From positions 1 through 22,468 of the forward strand of contig JABJQI010000026.1 in the NCBI GenBank assembly GCA_018663485.1: a stretch of DNA of 22,468 nt, in the 5' to 3' direction. Under the pieces are notes generated by a model. It was not told the origin of the DNA and did not search any database. It saw only the letters and a program-made list of their open reading frames with translations. How positions within the stretch are numbered: position 1 is the stretch's first letter; each line of letters starts with the position of its first letter. Positions 8,340 through 15,638 of the stretch are shown here, in pieces. A program made the translations under genes and the position numbers. This stretch comes from Opitutia bacterium. GTDB lineage: Bacteria > Verrucomicrobiota > Verrucomicrobiia > Opitutales > Coraliomargaritaceae.

Positions 8340-9472
8340 ATCTATTAATTGCATATCAAGGCCAAGAAGCAGAGGATCACCCAGGGAAATTTGCAGGCTT
8401 CGAGCACGCAGTTCAGCAAGGCACGCTGCAACGGCATTCATCGATGTTCTGGAAACGTAATCGCACCGCGAACGAGTGGGCGCGTTTTTGGGACGAGTTA
8501 ATCGAACGGGTTGGGGCTGAGCGAATTGACTGGGTGCTACTGCATCATTTCCATGATTGTAAAATAATGTTGGGCGATGCGCTCGTGCGTCTCAGAAAGA
8601 TCCATCCGCAAGTTCGAATTGCAACCAGCTTGGGGGATCCTTTCTGTCGGTTTGTGCATCGGGTGCCGTATTCGTTTGTACAAGCTGCATGTATGTCGGA
8701 TATCGTTTTTCTCACCGGTTTCGGTTATCTGACTGATCAGCTTACTCGCGCAGGAGTGCGTAACATGCTGCTGATGCCGCTTGGTTATTGTGACGTTCGG
8801 TTCGGTAAGACGAGACCGATGCAGTTGACCGCACAGCGCGAAGGAATTGTCTTTGTCGGCAACCGCAGGCTTGGGCGTAATCCCACACATGAGCTTTTTT
8901 GGAACGGACTGAAGCGTATTCGCCTTGTGGAACTATTGGATCGACGCTACGGCAAGCACTTCTACCTCTACGGCGATGGCTGGGGGAAGCTGCCTTCGGC
9001 CCGCGGTGCACTGCCGTTTGAGAAGCAGGGGGAAATCTATGCTGGAGCAGAGGTGGTCTTTGGTGGCTTCCCTGGGGTGACCTATGAATATTATACTTCC
9101 AATCGTCACTTTATTGCCATGTCGGAAGGCGCTGTTATGGTCGATTTTCGGGTCAATGGTGTGGAACGCCTGCTTCAGCCTGATGCGCATTGGCGACTTT
9201 TTCGGACAGAGAAAGATCTTATGGGGCAAATTGATACTATCCTGGACGGTGGCGCGGCGGAGGCCAGTGAGATGGCTTTGCGCGGACAGCAACGTGTGCG
9301 CCAGCATTTTTCTAAAAAAGTCCTGGCCGAAACGATGATCCAAATCTGGCGCAATTTCGATTTCGACCGTGCCAGCAATGGTATTGCAGGAATCCCAAAA
9401 TTGCCCTTCGTGCTGCCGGAGTTTTCAGGGGTGCAGCATGCCCACCGATTTGTCAGGAACTGGCTCGGTTAG
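8336..9472 (+). CDS. CgeB-like glycosyltransferase (GT-B, Glyco_trans_1_2 type)
   Basis: Probable cytoplasmic GT-B transferase of 378 residues. The start is the ATG at 8336, overlapping the previous stop (ATGA); the frame is open back to 8210 inside the GT2 gene, but those residues are an out-of-frame shadow. The N-terminal half is loosely Rossmann-like (MNLLIAYQGQE; DWVLLHHFHDCK). The C-terminal half shows YLYGDGWG, then GVTYEYYTSNRHFIAMSEGA, the SxRxFE-like block of CgeB/YkvP proteins that binds the donor sugar nucleotide, followed by a short ELVDQI-like helix region. The family match is through pattern only, and the usual Glu of that block is replaced (HFIAMSEGA). Last gene before the A+T-rich gap, so probably the end of this transcription unit. 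Confidence 0.72.
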   Translation: MNLLIAYQGQEAEDHPGKFAGFEHAVQQGTLQRHSSMFWKRNRTANEWARFWDELIERVGAERIDWVLLHHFHDCKIMLGDALVRLRKIHPQVRIATSLGDPFCRFVHRVPYSFVQAACMSDIVFLTGFGYLTDQLTRAGVRNMLLMPLGYCDVRFGKTRPMQLTAQREGIVFVGNRRLGRNPTHELFWNGLKRIRLVELLDRRYGKHFYLYGDGWGKLPSARGALPFEKQGEIYAGAEVVFGGFPGVTYEYYTSNRHFIAMSEGAVMVDFRVNGVERLLQPDAHWRLFRTEKDLMGQIDTILDGGAAEASEMALRGQQRVRQHFSKKVLAETMIQIWRNFDFDRASNGIAGIPKLPFVLPEFSGVQHAHRFVRNWLG

Positions 9473-9793
9473 AGCCATTGTATGGGACTGCCGATCTGAC
9501 AGCAGGAATTATATGAAACATTGGTTTGCTGGTTTTTCAATCGATCGCAGGAGTAACTCTTAAAACGGTGTGAAGCGCCATCTGGTTGAGGTTAGTCTAG
9601 TATGTGTTAACTTACAGAAGTGTTAATTAATTTCATAGAATAAATTAAATAAATATAAAAAGCGTTATTAGAGTAGGTAAAGGGACGGTGAAAAATAAAA
9701 GATAAATAATTTTAAAACAGTTTGCTAATAATTAAAAAAGCGTTTGAGTTTGGCAGAATATAGAGAATTATAACCCTTATTGATATAGTTATT
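9473..9793 (+). promoter_or_regulatory. A+T-rich intergenic region, probable internal promoter
   Basis: No gene is seen here. Roughly from 9595 on, the sequence is conspicuously A+T-rich, with A-tracts and TTAATTAA. It separates the transferase block from the sugar-precursor block, so a promoter is likely. Candidate elements, none decisive: TAGAAT at 9636-9641 with CTTACA at 9611-9616 (19-base spacer), or TATAAC at 9769-9774 with TTGAGT at 9744-9749 (19-base spacer). ATGTGTTAAC occurs at 9602-9611 and again at 9798-9807 over the next start codon. No strong terminator hairpin follows the CgeB-like gene. Confidence 0.4.
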
Positions 9794-11071
9794 ATGCATG
9801 TGTTAACCGAGAAAAAACCTATCGCCGTCGCCGATAAAATTTCGCCATTTGCGTGTTGCCGATTTTGCAACACACCGCTCACGCGAACTTTTGTCGATTT
9901 GGGTATGTCGCCATTGTGCCAGAGTTTTGTGCCACCAGCTAACCAGAATGCCGTGGAGCTATTTTATCCGCTGCATGTCTACCTTTGTGATCAGTGTAAG
10001 CTCGTTCAACTGGAAGAATATGTAAGTCCGCCTGACATATTTACTGAATATGCGTATTTTTCTTCTTTTTCTGATTCAGCCGTAAGACATGCAAAAAAGT
10101 ATGTTGAAATGATAATTCCAAGGGTGGCGCTCAACCAAGACAGTTTTGTGGTCGAAATTGCGAGCAATGACGGCTATTTGTTGCAGCACTTTTTGCCGCA
10201 TGGAATTCCAGTGACAGGTATCGAGCCAGCGCAAAACGTCGCAGCAGTGGCTCGCAAAAAAGGTATCCCTGCAGTCTGCGAGTTTCTTGGCCCGGTTGTG
10301 GCGCAGCGCTTTCGGGCTAAATACGGGCCAGCGAATCTCGTTATCGGCAACAATGTGTTGGCGCATGTTCCCGACATTAACGGCTTCGTCGAAGGATTAC
10401 GTTTACTCCTCGCAGACGAGGGCGTGCTGACCATGGAATTTCCACACCTACTGCGATTAATCGAAGGGAACCAATTCGATACCATCTATCACGAACATTT
10501 CTCGTATTTATCGTTGCTTGCAGTGGAGACAATTTTTTCAGCCCACGGCCTGACTGTTTTTGATGTGGAAGAACTTGAAATACATGGAGGCTCACTTCGC
10601 GTGTATGCCAGCCCCACATCTAGCCAGCCAGAGGCACGACTAAATTTGAGCAAGGTTAGGGAAGATGAAGCAGCAGCCGGATTTTACAACGAGGCTGCGT
10701 ACCTTGATTTCTCAAAACGTGTGATGGAAACCAAAAATAATATCCTCAAAACGCTGATCGAGTTAAAAAGTCAGGGGAAAAGTATTGTTGGCTATGGGGC
10801 TCCTGGAAAAGGCAATACACTGCTTAACTATTGTGGCATTCGGACCGACTTTCTCGATTATACGGTCGATCGTAACGACTATAAACACGGCCAGTTTTGC
10901 CCAGGCAGTCATATCCCTATTTTTCCAATCGAAAAAATTCGTGAGACTAAACCTGACTATGTCTTTATTCTACCGTGGAATTTGACCCGAGAAATTACCC
11001 AGCAATGCGAGTACATTCGTGAATGGGGCGGAAAATTTATCATCCCAATTCCGGAGGTGGAAATCATCTAA
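9794..11071 (+). CDS. Zinc-finger SAM-dependent sugar C-methyltransferase (TcaB9/TylC3-like)
   Basis: Predicted to transfer a methyl group from SAM to carbon (C3 in characterised relatives) of a nucleotide keto-sugar. The 425 residues show the three-part family architecture: an N-terminal zinc-binding domain with C22-x2-C25 and C65-x2-C68; a central SAM fold with VVEIASNDGYLL (119-130) and GIEPAQN (142-148); and a C-terminal Rossmann-like domain with IVGYGAPGKGNTL. The active-site block YHEH is at 232-235; in the TcaB9 group the Glu-His pair and the Tyr of this block are catalytic, and all are present. Length matches the family (about 410-420). The next gene starts after 2 bases. No Shine-Dalgarno; the ATG is preceded by ATT. 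It heads the precursor module, so an intact C-methylated sugar pathway is expected, although no 4,6-dehydratase is nearby. Confidence 0.93.
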   Translation: MHVLTEKKPIAVADKISPFACCRFCNTPLTRTFVDLGMSPLCQSFVPPANQNAVELFYPLHVYLCDQCKLVQLEEYVSPPDIFTEYAYFSSFSDSAVRHAKKYVEMIIPRVALNQDSFVVEIASNDGYLLQHFLPHGIPVTGIEPAQNVAAVARKKGIPAVCEFLGPVVAQRFRAKYGPANLVIGNNVLAHVPDINGFVEGLRLLLADEGVLTMEFPHLLRLIEGNQFDTIYHEHFSYLSLLAVETIFSAHGLTVFDVEELEIHGGSLRVYASPTSSQPEARLNLSKVREDEAAAGFYNEAAYLDFSKRVMETKNNILKTLIELKSQGKSIVGYGAPGKGNTLLNYCGIRTDFLDYTVDRNDYKHGQFCPGSHIPIFPIEKIRETKPDYVFILPWNLTREITQQCEYIREWGGKFIIPIPEVEII

Positions 11072-11073
11072 CT

Positions 11074-11871
11074 ATGAAAGTTGTATTATTTTGCGGCGGA
11101 ATGGGCATGCGAATTCGCGAGGCCTCAGAAGTGCTGCCCAAACCATTGGTCCACATCGGCGATCGACCGATACTGTTACACCTGATGAAGTATTATGCGC
11201 ACTATGGCCATAAGGAATTCATCTTATGCCTAGGCTACAAGGGCGAAGCGATTAAGGATTATTTTTTAAATTATAATGAAACCTTGGCCAACGATTTCAC
11301 CCTAGCCAGTGGACAAAACCAAGTCACCTTGCTCAGCAATGAAATGAAAGACTGGACGATTAGTTTTGTTAACACTGGGCTAAATACCACTATCGGTATG
11401 CGCCTAAAAGCGGTTGAAAAATACTTGAAAGACGACGAATATTTCTTGGCCAACTACGCAGACGGTCTAGCCGACATTCCCTTAGATGAATTAATCAAAG
11501 ACCACTACGAGCAGAATAAGGTCGCAAGTTTTGTGGCCGTTCAGCCCAAACAAACATTTCATATGGTGGACAGCGAGGAGGACGGTTCAGTGCTTGGTAT
11601 TAAAGAGATGAGTAGCTCCAGTATCTGGGTCAACGGTGGCTTCTTTGTATTTAAGCGAGAGATCTTTAATTACATTAAACACGGCGACGAGCTAGTGAAT
11701 CAGCCCTTTCAGCGACTGATTGCAGAAAAACAATTACTGACGCATCGCTCTGAGGGCTATTGGGCCTGCATGGACACTTTTAAGGAAAAACAAGAGCTCG
11801 ACGAACTCTATGCCAGTGGCGATATGCCTTGGGCCGTCTGGCGCGAATTACCCAACCTATGCTTAGCTTAA
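11074..11871 (+). CDS. rfbF: Glucose-1-phosphate cytidylyltransferase-like nucleotidyltransferase
   Basis: Would activate a sugar 1-phosphate with CTP to give a CDP-sugar. The 265-residue product has the nucleotidyltransferase start MKVVLFCGGMGMR (GGxGxR), K23-P24 in LPKPLVHIGDRPIL, then CLGYKGEAIKDYF. The metal/sugar block is NYADGLADI with D130 and D134, and WACMDTFKEKQELDEL near the end resembles the RfbF C-terminus. The start at 11074 follows the family N-terminus; an in-frame upstream ATG at 11023 lies inside the methyltransferase gene. A GGAGG (11053-11057) is 16 bases upstream, too far to be ideal. It overlaps the PIG-L gene by 13 bases. RfbF-type assignment is fairly safe, but glucose as substrate is inferred; the companion CDP-glucose 4,6-dehydratase is absent here. 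Confidence 0.85.
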   Translation: MKVVLFCGGMGMRIREASEVLPKPLVHIGDRPILLHLMKYYAHYGHKEFILCLGYKGEAIKDYFLNYNETLANDFTLASGQNQVTLLSNEMKDWTISFVNTGLNTTIGMRLKAVEKYLKDDEYFLANYADGLADIPLDELIKDHYEQNKVASFVAVQPKQTFHMVDSEEDGSVLGIKEMSSSSIWVNGGFFVFKREIFNYIKHGDELVNQPFQRLIAEKQLLTHRSEGYWACMDTFKEKQELDELYASGDMPWAVWRELPNLCLA

Positions 11872-12524
11872 TTCCATGCCGACATCCCAGTCAAATCCTT
11901 CTACTCGGTGCCCATTCCGATGACATTGAAATCGGTTGTGGTGCGACGATCTTAAAACTGGTAGCGCAATACCCCCAATGCGAATTTGTGTGGGTTGTTT
12001 TTTGTTCTAATCAAGCGCGCGCCGACGAAGCCCGCGCCAGCGCGGCGGCTTTTCTTGACGGAGCCGGTCACGTTGATATCCGAATTCTGTCCTTTCGCGA
12101 TGGATTTTTACCTTGGTCAGGGATCGAGGCGAAGGAAGCGTTTGAAACACTTAAGAGAGAGACCGCTCCGGACCTGATATTTACCCATACTAAAGGCGAC
12201 CAGCATCAAGACCATCGAACGCTAAGCGAACTCACCTGGAACACGTGGCGGGATCATTGCATCTTGGAGTATGAGATCCCCAAGTACGACGGGGATTTAG
12301 GTCAGCCAAACTGCTATATTTCAGTCAATCACTCGCAGATTGAGGCGAAGATTAGTTATTTGATGTACCATTTTAGTAGTCAAAGTAAGAAACACTGGTT
12401 TAGCCCAGAGACCTTCCGATCTTTACTGCGCCTCCGCGGTATTGAGTGCGGTGTTGAGATGGCAGAGGCTTTTCATTTTCGCAAGCAACTCCTGTTCGAA
12501 GAGGCGGTTCAATCTCAATTATGA
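11859..12524 (+). CDS. PIG-L/LmbE-family N-deacetylase
   Basis: Zinc-dependent deacetylase family acting on N-acetylated sugars or related amides. The 221-residue protein has LLLGAHSDDIEIGCGATIL near the N-terminus, where the family motif is (P/A)HxDDE: H19 and D22 would bind zinc and D21 act as base. The second motif HQDHR places H119 as third zinc ligand. Ile replaces the usual Glu after the two aspartates. The ATG at 11859 lies inside the end of the cytidylyltransferase gene (13-base overlap), and the stop overlaps the next start in ATGA (12521-12524). This tight coupling on both sides says it works with its neighbours on the same nucleotide sugar or a glycan built from it. Substrate unknown; no aminotransferase is in the window to make an amino sugar. 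Confidence 0.87.
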   Translation: MLSLIPCRHPSQILLLGAHSDDIEIGCGATILKLVAQYPQCEFVWVVFCSNQARADEARASAAAFLDGAGHVDIRILSFRDGFLPWSGIEAKEAFETLKRETAPDLIFTHTKGDQHQDHRTLSELTWNTWRDHCILEYEIPKYDGDLGQPNCYISVNHSQIEAKISYLMYHFSSQSKKHWFSPETFRSLLRLRGIECGVEMAEAFHFRKQLLFEEAVQSQL

Positions 12525-13054
12525 AATTTGAAGAAACATCACTCAAGGACGCCTGGATTATTGACTTGGAACCATTTGTCGATGCTCGCGGCTATTTCGC
12601 ACGAACTTTTTGTGCGAATGAATTTGCAGCACATGGCATCGACCCGAAGTTCGTCCAGTGTAATCTATCGCACAACCATCAGGCAGGGACGCTTCGTGGC
12701 ATGCATATACAGAATGCTCCGGTGGAGGAATCGAAATTGATTCGCTGTGCCCGAGGGGCATTGTATGATGTCATTATTGATCTGCGTCCGACATCGCCGA
12801 CTTACTTGATGCACTTAGGGGTCGAATTAACTGCGGATAATAAACGCATGCTATACGTCCCGAAGGGCTTCGCTCATGGGTTTCAGGCACTGCAGGATGA
12901 TACGGAGGTAATGTATATGATAGATGAGTTTTATACGCCGGAGTATCAGCGTGGCTTCCGTTATAATGATCCGAGCTTTGCCATTGATTGGCCACTACCA
13001 GTCGAAGTCATCTCCGAGAAAGATGCCGCGTGGCCACTCTTTGAGACGCTGTAA
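12521..13054 (+). CDS. RmlC-like dTDP-4-keto-6-deoxysugar 3,5-epimerase
   Basis: Cupin-fold epimerase acting on a nucleotide 4-keto sugar, typically at C3 and/or C5. The 177 residues match the usual RmlC length (about 180). Key motifs are DARGYFARTF (21-30), LRGMHIQ with the catalytic base H62, YVPKGFAHGFQAL (112-124), and Y132 in EVMYMIDEFYTPEY, aligning with the RmlC general-acid tyrosine. Because H62 and Y132 are both kept, a true epimerase is likely rather than a ketoisomerase. RmlA, RmlB and RmlD are not in this window, so it probably does not serve plain dTDP-rhamnose synthesis and I give no symbol. ATGA overlap with the PIG-L gene; 47 bases to the next gene. Confidence 0.9.
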   Translation: MKFEETSLKDAWIIDLEPFVDARGYFARTFCANEFAAHGIDPKFVQCNLSHNHQAGTLRGMHIQNAPVEESKLIRCARGALYDVIIDLRPTSPTYLMHLGVELTADNKRMLYVPKGFAHGFQALQDDTEVMYMIDEFYTPEYQRGFRYNDPSFAIDWPLPVEVISEKDAAWPLFETL

Positions 13055-13101
13055 ACTCCATATTTTCATTAATCGCATTAACTCACCACCTAGAATAAAA
13101 A

Positions 13102-14376
13102 ATGATAATTATCGATCAAAAATTAAGAGCGCGCGAAGCCGCAGGGACGCCGATACAGGTCGGTTTGATCGGTGCTGGCGAGATGGCTATTGGTCTAGTC
13201 AATCAGATTGAGCGTCACATCCCCGGTATGCGGATTGCGGCGATTTATAACCGCACAGCCGCGCGCGCGCATAAAGCCTACCAAACTGCAGGGGTTGAGG
13301 CGGTGCTGTCTGCCAGCACTACCAGTCAAGTGGATGATGCGATTCGTCGAAATCGTGGAGTAGTGACGGAATCTGTGCAAGTATTGGTCGATACGGAATC
13401 TATCGACGTCATCGTTGAAATGACGGGGGCGATTGAGTTTGCGTTCGACGTCATATTAAAGGCCTTTGCCGCTGGAAAACATGTCGTTTCTTTCAATGCA
13501 GAACTGGATGCGACACTCGGGCCACTTCTCCAAAGCAAAGCAAGAGCTAGTGGCGTACGTTATACTTTGGGTGATGGAGACGAGCCGGGCGTCACACTCA
13601 ACCTCTACCGGCAAGTCAAGTTGATGGGCTTCAATCCACTGGTTTGTGGCAACATCAAGGGCATGCTCGATCACTATCGTAACCCCGATACGCAGAAAGG
13701 CTTTGCCGAGGACAACGGTCTCAGTGTGAATATGGTCACCAGCTCTGCCGACGGCACAAAAGTATCGTTTGAGCAGGCCGCAATCGCCAATGCCACTGGC
13801 ATGCAGGTAGCGCGGCGCGGCATGCTCGCGATTGAATATGATGGCCATGTCGATGACCTTACCAGTCGCTACGACATCGACCAACTCAAGCAACTAGGGG
13901 GCATTGTTGAAATGGTGATCGGCGCACAGCCGGGACCGGGTGTGTTTGTCTTTGCCTCGACCGACGATCCTGTTTCCGCACGCTTCCTAAACTATGCGAA
14001 AATGGGCAAGGGGCCACTTTACAGTTTCTATGTTCCGTATCATTTACTGTTCTTTGAATTCCCTTTTTCAATCGCCCGATTAGTTGATTTCGATGATGGC
14101 ACGCTGGATTCGTCCGAGTGTTTCTCGGTCGAAGTGCTGGCTACCGCAAAGAAAAATATGCAAGCAGGCAGCACGCTGGATGGGTTGGGGGGATTTTCCA
14201 CCTATGGTGAATGTGAGAACCGGAGCGAGATGATTCAGGGCGGGTTCCTTCCGATCGGTTTGGCTAATGGACTAAAGCTGAGAAACGATGTCTCAAAAGA
14301 TCAGGCATTGAGGTGGGACGATGTTATCTTCGATTCAGATTGTCCGATGATCGCGGCTTATAACAGCATTCACTAG
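13102..14376 (+). CDS. SAF-domain NAD(P)-dependent oxidoreductase (COG4091-like 'predicted homoserine dehydrogenase')
   Basis: Cytoplasmic dehydrogenase-like protein of 424 residues. An N-terminal NAD(P)-binding fold is clear (VGLIGAGEMAIGL, about 20-32). It is followed by a middle region with VEMTGAIEFAFDVILKAF and GKHVVSFNAELDATLGP, as in homoserine-dehydrogenase-like proteins, and LGDGDEPGVTLNLYRQ. The last third (after about 340) resembles the SAF domain also found at the C-terminus of sialic-acid synthases. True homoserine dehydrogenases have an ACT or different C-terminal part and sit with threonine genes; this one sits in a sugar cluster, so a role on a hydroxy-acid or carboxylated sugar precursor is inferred. 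The substrate is not known to me. No Shine-Dalgarno; an AAAAAA run precedes the ATG. Confidence 0.82.
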   Translation: MIIIDQKLRAREAAGTPIQVGLIGAGEMAIGLVNQIERHIPGMRIAAIYNRTAARAHKAYQTAGVEAVLSASTTSQVDDAIRRNRGVVTESVQVLVDTESIDVIVEMTGAIEFAFDVILKAFAAGKHVVSFNAELDATLGPLLQSKARASGVRYTLGDGDEPGVTLNLYRQVKLMGFNPLVCGNIKGMLDHYRNPDTQKGFAEDNGLSVNMVTSSADGTKVSFEQAAIANATGMQVARRGMLAIEYDGHVDDLTSRYDIDQLKQLGGIVEMVIGAQPGPGVFVFASTDDPVSARFLNYAKMGKGPLYSFYVPYHLLFFEFPFSIARLVDFDDGTLDSSECFSVEVLATAKKNMQAGSTLDGLGGFSTYGECENRSEMIQGGFLPIGLANGLKLRNDVSKDQALRWDDVIFDSDCPMIAAYNSIH

Positions 14377-14458
14377 AGCGATTTTGGTCGATTTTAAATG
14401 CGTGGATCGTCGCTCTGGATGTTTTATTGGTTCAATTTATTGGATCAGTTGCACGATA

Positions 14459-14470
14459 AATTACGTAATT
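14459..14470 (+). promoter_or_regulatory. 12-bp perfect palindrome upstream of the SDR gene
   Basis: AATTACGTAATT is its own reverse complement and lies 55 bases before the SDR start, in a 148-base intergenic gap. It could bind a dimeric regulator; no regulator gene is present in the window, and A+T-rich palindromes of this length also arise by chance. Confidence 0.2.
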
Positions 14471-14513
14471 AAACATAGTTAAGTAATGTGTGTTAGATAG
14501 GATTAATGTTAAA

Positions 14514-14528
14514 ATGAAAAAAATATGA
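14514..14528 (+). other. Four-codon upstream open frame overlapping the SDR start
   Basis: ATG at 14514 reads M-K-K-I and stops with TGA at 14526-14528, overlapping both candidate SDR start codons (14525 and 14528). An AGGA (14499-14502) lies 11 bases before this ATG, so the mini-frame has the better ribosome site. It spans an A7 tract (14517-14523). It might couple initiation to the SDR gene, or be chance. Confidence 0.25.
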
Positions 14529-15622
14529 TGAAGATAATTATACTAGGAAACCTCGGTTATATCGGTCCGTCAGTGACTCAACAATTTCGGTTGAGCTTCC
14601 CTAATGCAGAGTTAATCGGTTTTGATATTGGCTATTTTGCCCATTGCTTGAGTCACCCAACATATCTACCAGAGGCGCAACTCGATCGACAGGTGTTTGG
14701 CGACATTCGGCAGTTTCCAGAGGCCTTACTGAAGGGCGTAGATGCGGTGGTCGATCTGGCGGCGATCTCGAATGATCCGATGGGCAATGAATTTGAAGAG
14801 GTCACCATGGAAGTGAACTATCGTTCGGCAGTGCGAGTGGCTGAGATGTGTAAGCGTAATGGGGTTAAAAAGTTCGTCTTTGCTTCAAGTTGTAGTGTCT
14901 ACGGTGCGGCCAGCCAATACCCGAAAAAAGAAGACGACGAGTTGAACCCGTTGACGGCTTATGCACGGTCAAAAATAGCCGCTGAAAAAGAGCTAGAGTT
15001 GTTGGCAGACGATAGCTTCACGGTCACCTGTCCGCGCTTTGCCACCGCGTGTGGCTTCTCCAGCCGTCTGCGGCTTGATCTCGCCTTGAACGATTTTGTC
15101 GCAGGTGCCTGCCTCGACCAGCATATCGAAATTCTGAGCGATGGCACTCCCTGGCGACCGATGATCAATGTTCGGGATATGGCACTTGCCTTCGAATGGG
15201 GCGTGTTGCGTGAACAGCAACAAGGCGGCTGTTTCCTCGCAGTCAACACCGGCTCAAATGACTGGAACAACCAGATCAAGCCTTTGGCCGAGGCTGTGGC
15301 AGCTGAAATTCCGGGCACACGAGTCAGTGTGAATTTGAATGCTGCTCCCGATCTGCGTTCATATCGGGTGAATTTCGACCTGTATCAGAAATTGGCTCCG
15401 GATCATCAGCCGCGCTGGGATTTGCAGAGCACGATTCGAGAGTTAAGAGACGGGCTAGCAGCCATGGATTTTAACGATCTCAACTTTCGTGAATCACAGT
15501 TCATTCGTCTGCGAACCTTGAGCCGCTTGCGTGAACAAAAGCTGCTCAATGATGATCTGAAGTGGGACTGGTCGCAGGGCGAATATGCGAAGTCGCTGTC
15601 AGCGGTTCCTTGTATGCATTAA
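14525..15622 (+). CDS. Extended SDR nucleotide-sugar epimerase/reductase
   Basis: Probable NAD(P)-dependent enzyme acting on a nucleotide sugar. The 365-residue protein begins with the Rossmann motif G8-x2-G11-x2-G14 (ILGNLGYIG) and D34. DLAAISNDP (77-85) follows, then the catalytic serine region FASSCSVYG (119-127) and Y146-x3-K150 (YARSK). The C-terminal half has RLRLDLALNDFVAGA and SDGTPWRPMINVRDMALAF, typical of a subgroup of epimerases/reductases that I associate with C-methyltransferase genes. The serine block is SSxSVYG rather than the TDE or SDK block of nucleotide-sugar 4,6-dehydratases, so dehydratase activity is unlikely. Two adjacent ATGs (14525, 14528) are both possible. It is 16 bases from the next gene, so co-transcribed with the second methyltransferase and the flavoprotein. 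Confidence 0.87.
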   Translation: MMKIIILGNLGYIGPSVTQQFRLSFPNAELIGFDIGYFAHCLSHPTYLPEAQLDRQVFGDIRQFPEALLKGVDAVVDLAAISNDPMGNEFEEVTMEVNYRSAVRVAEMCKRNGVKKFVFASSCSVYGAASQYPKKEDDELNPLTAYARSKIAAEKELELLADDSFTVTCPRFATACGFSSRLRLDLALNDFVAGACLDQHIEILSDGTPWRPMINVRDMALAFEWGVLREQQQGGCFLAVNTGSNDWNNQIKPLAEAVAAEIPGTRVSVNLNAAPDLRSYRVNFDLYQKLAPDHQPRWDLQSTIRELRDGLAAMDFNDLNFRESQFIRLRTLSRLREQKLLNDDLKWDWSQGEYAKSLSAVPCMH

Positions 15623-15638
15623 AGTGGCAGCTTAAACG

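Noticed and set aside
9513..9563. 16-codon open frame in the A+T-rich gap
   Set aside because: No ribosome site, no conserved pattern, too short to support.
9751..9774. Sigma-54 promoter starting TGGCAG
   Set aside because: The required GC-containing -12 element is missing at the right distance.
12521..13054. Naming the epimerase rmlC and calling a dTDP-rhamnose operon
   Set aside because: RmlA, RmlB and RmlD are absent and the neighbours point to a CDP-sugar, so the symbol would mislead.
13456..13893. 145-codon open frame on the minus strand
   Set aside because: Antisense to the SAF oxidoreductase; no family pattern or start signal.
13102..14376. Genuine threonine-pathway homoserine dehydrogenase
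   Set aside because: C-terminal SAF-like region and glycan-operon context do not fit; no other amino-acid genes are near.
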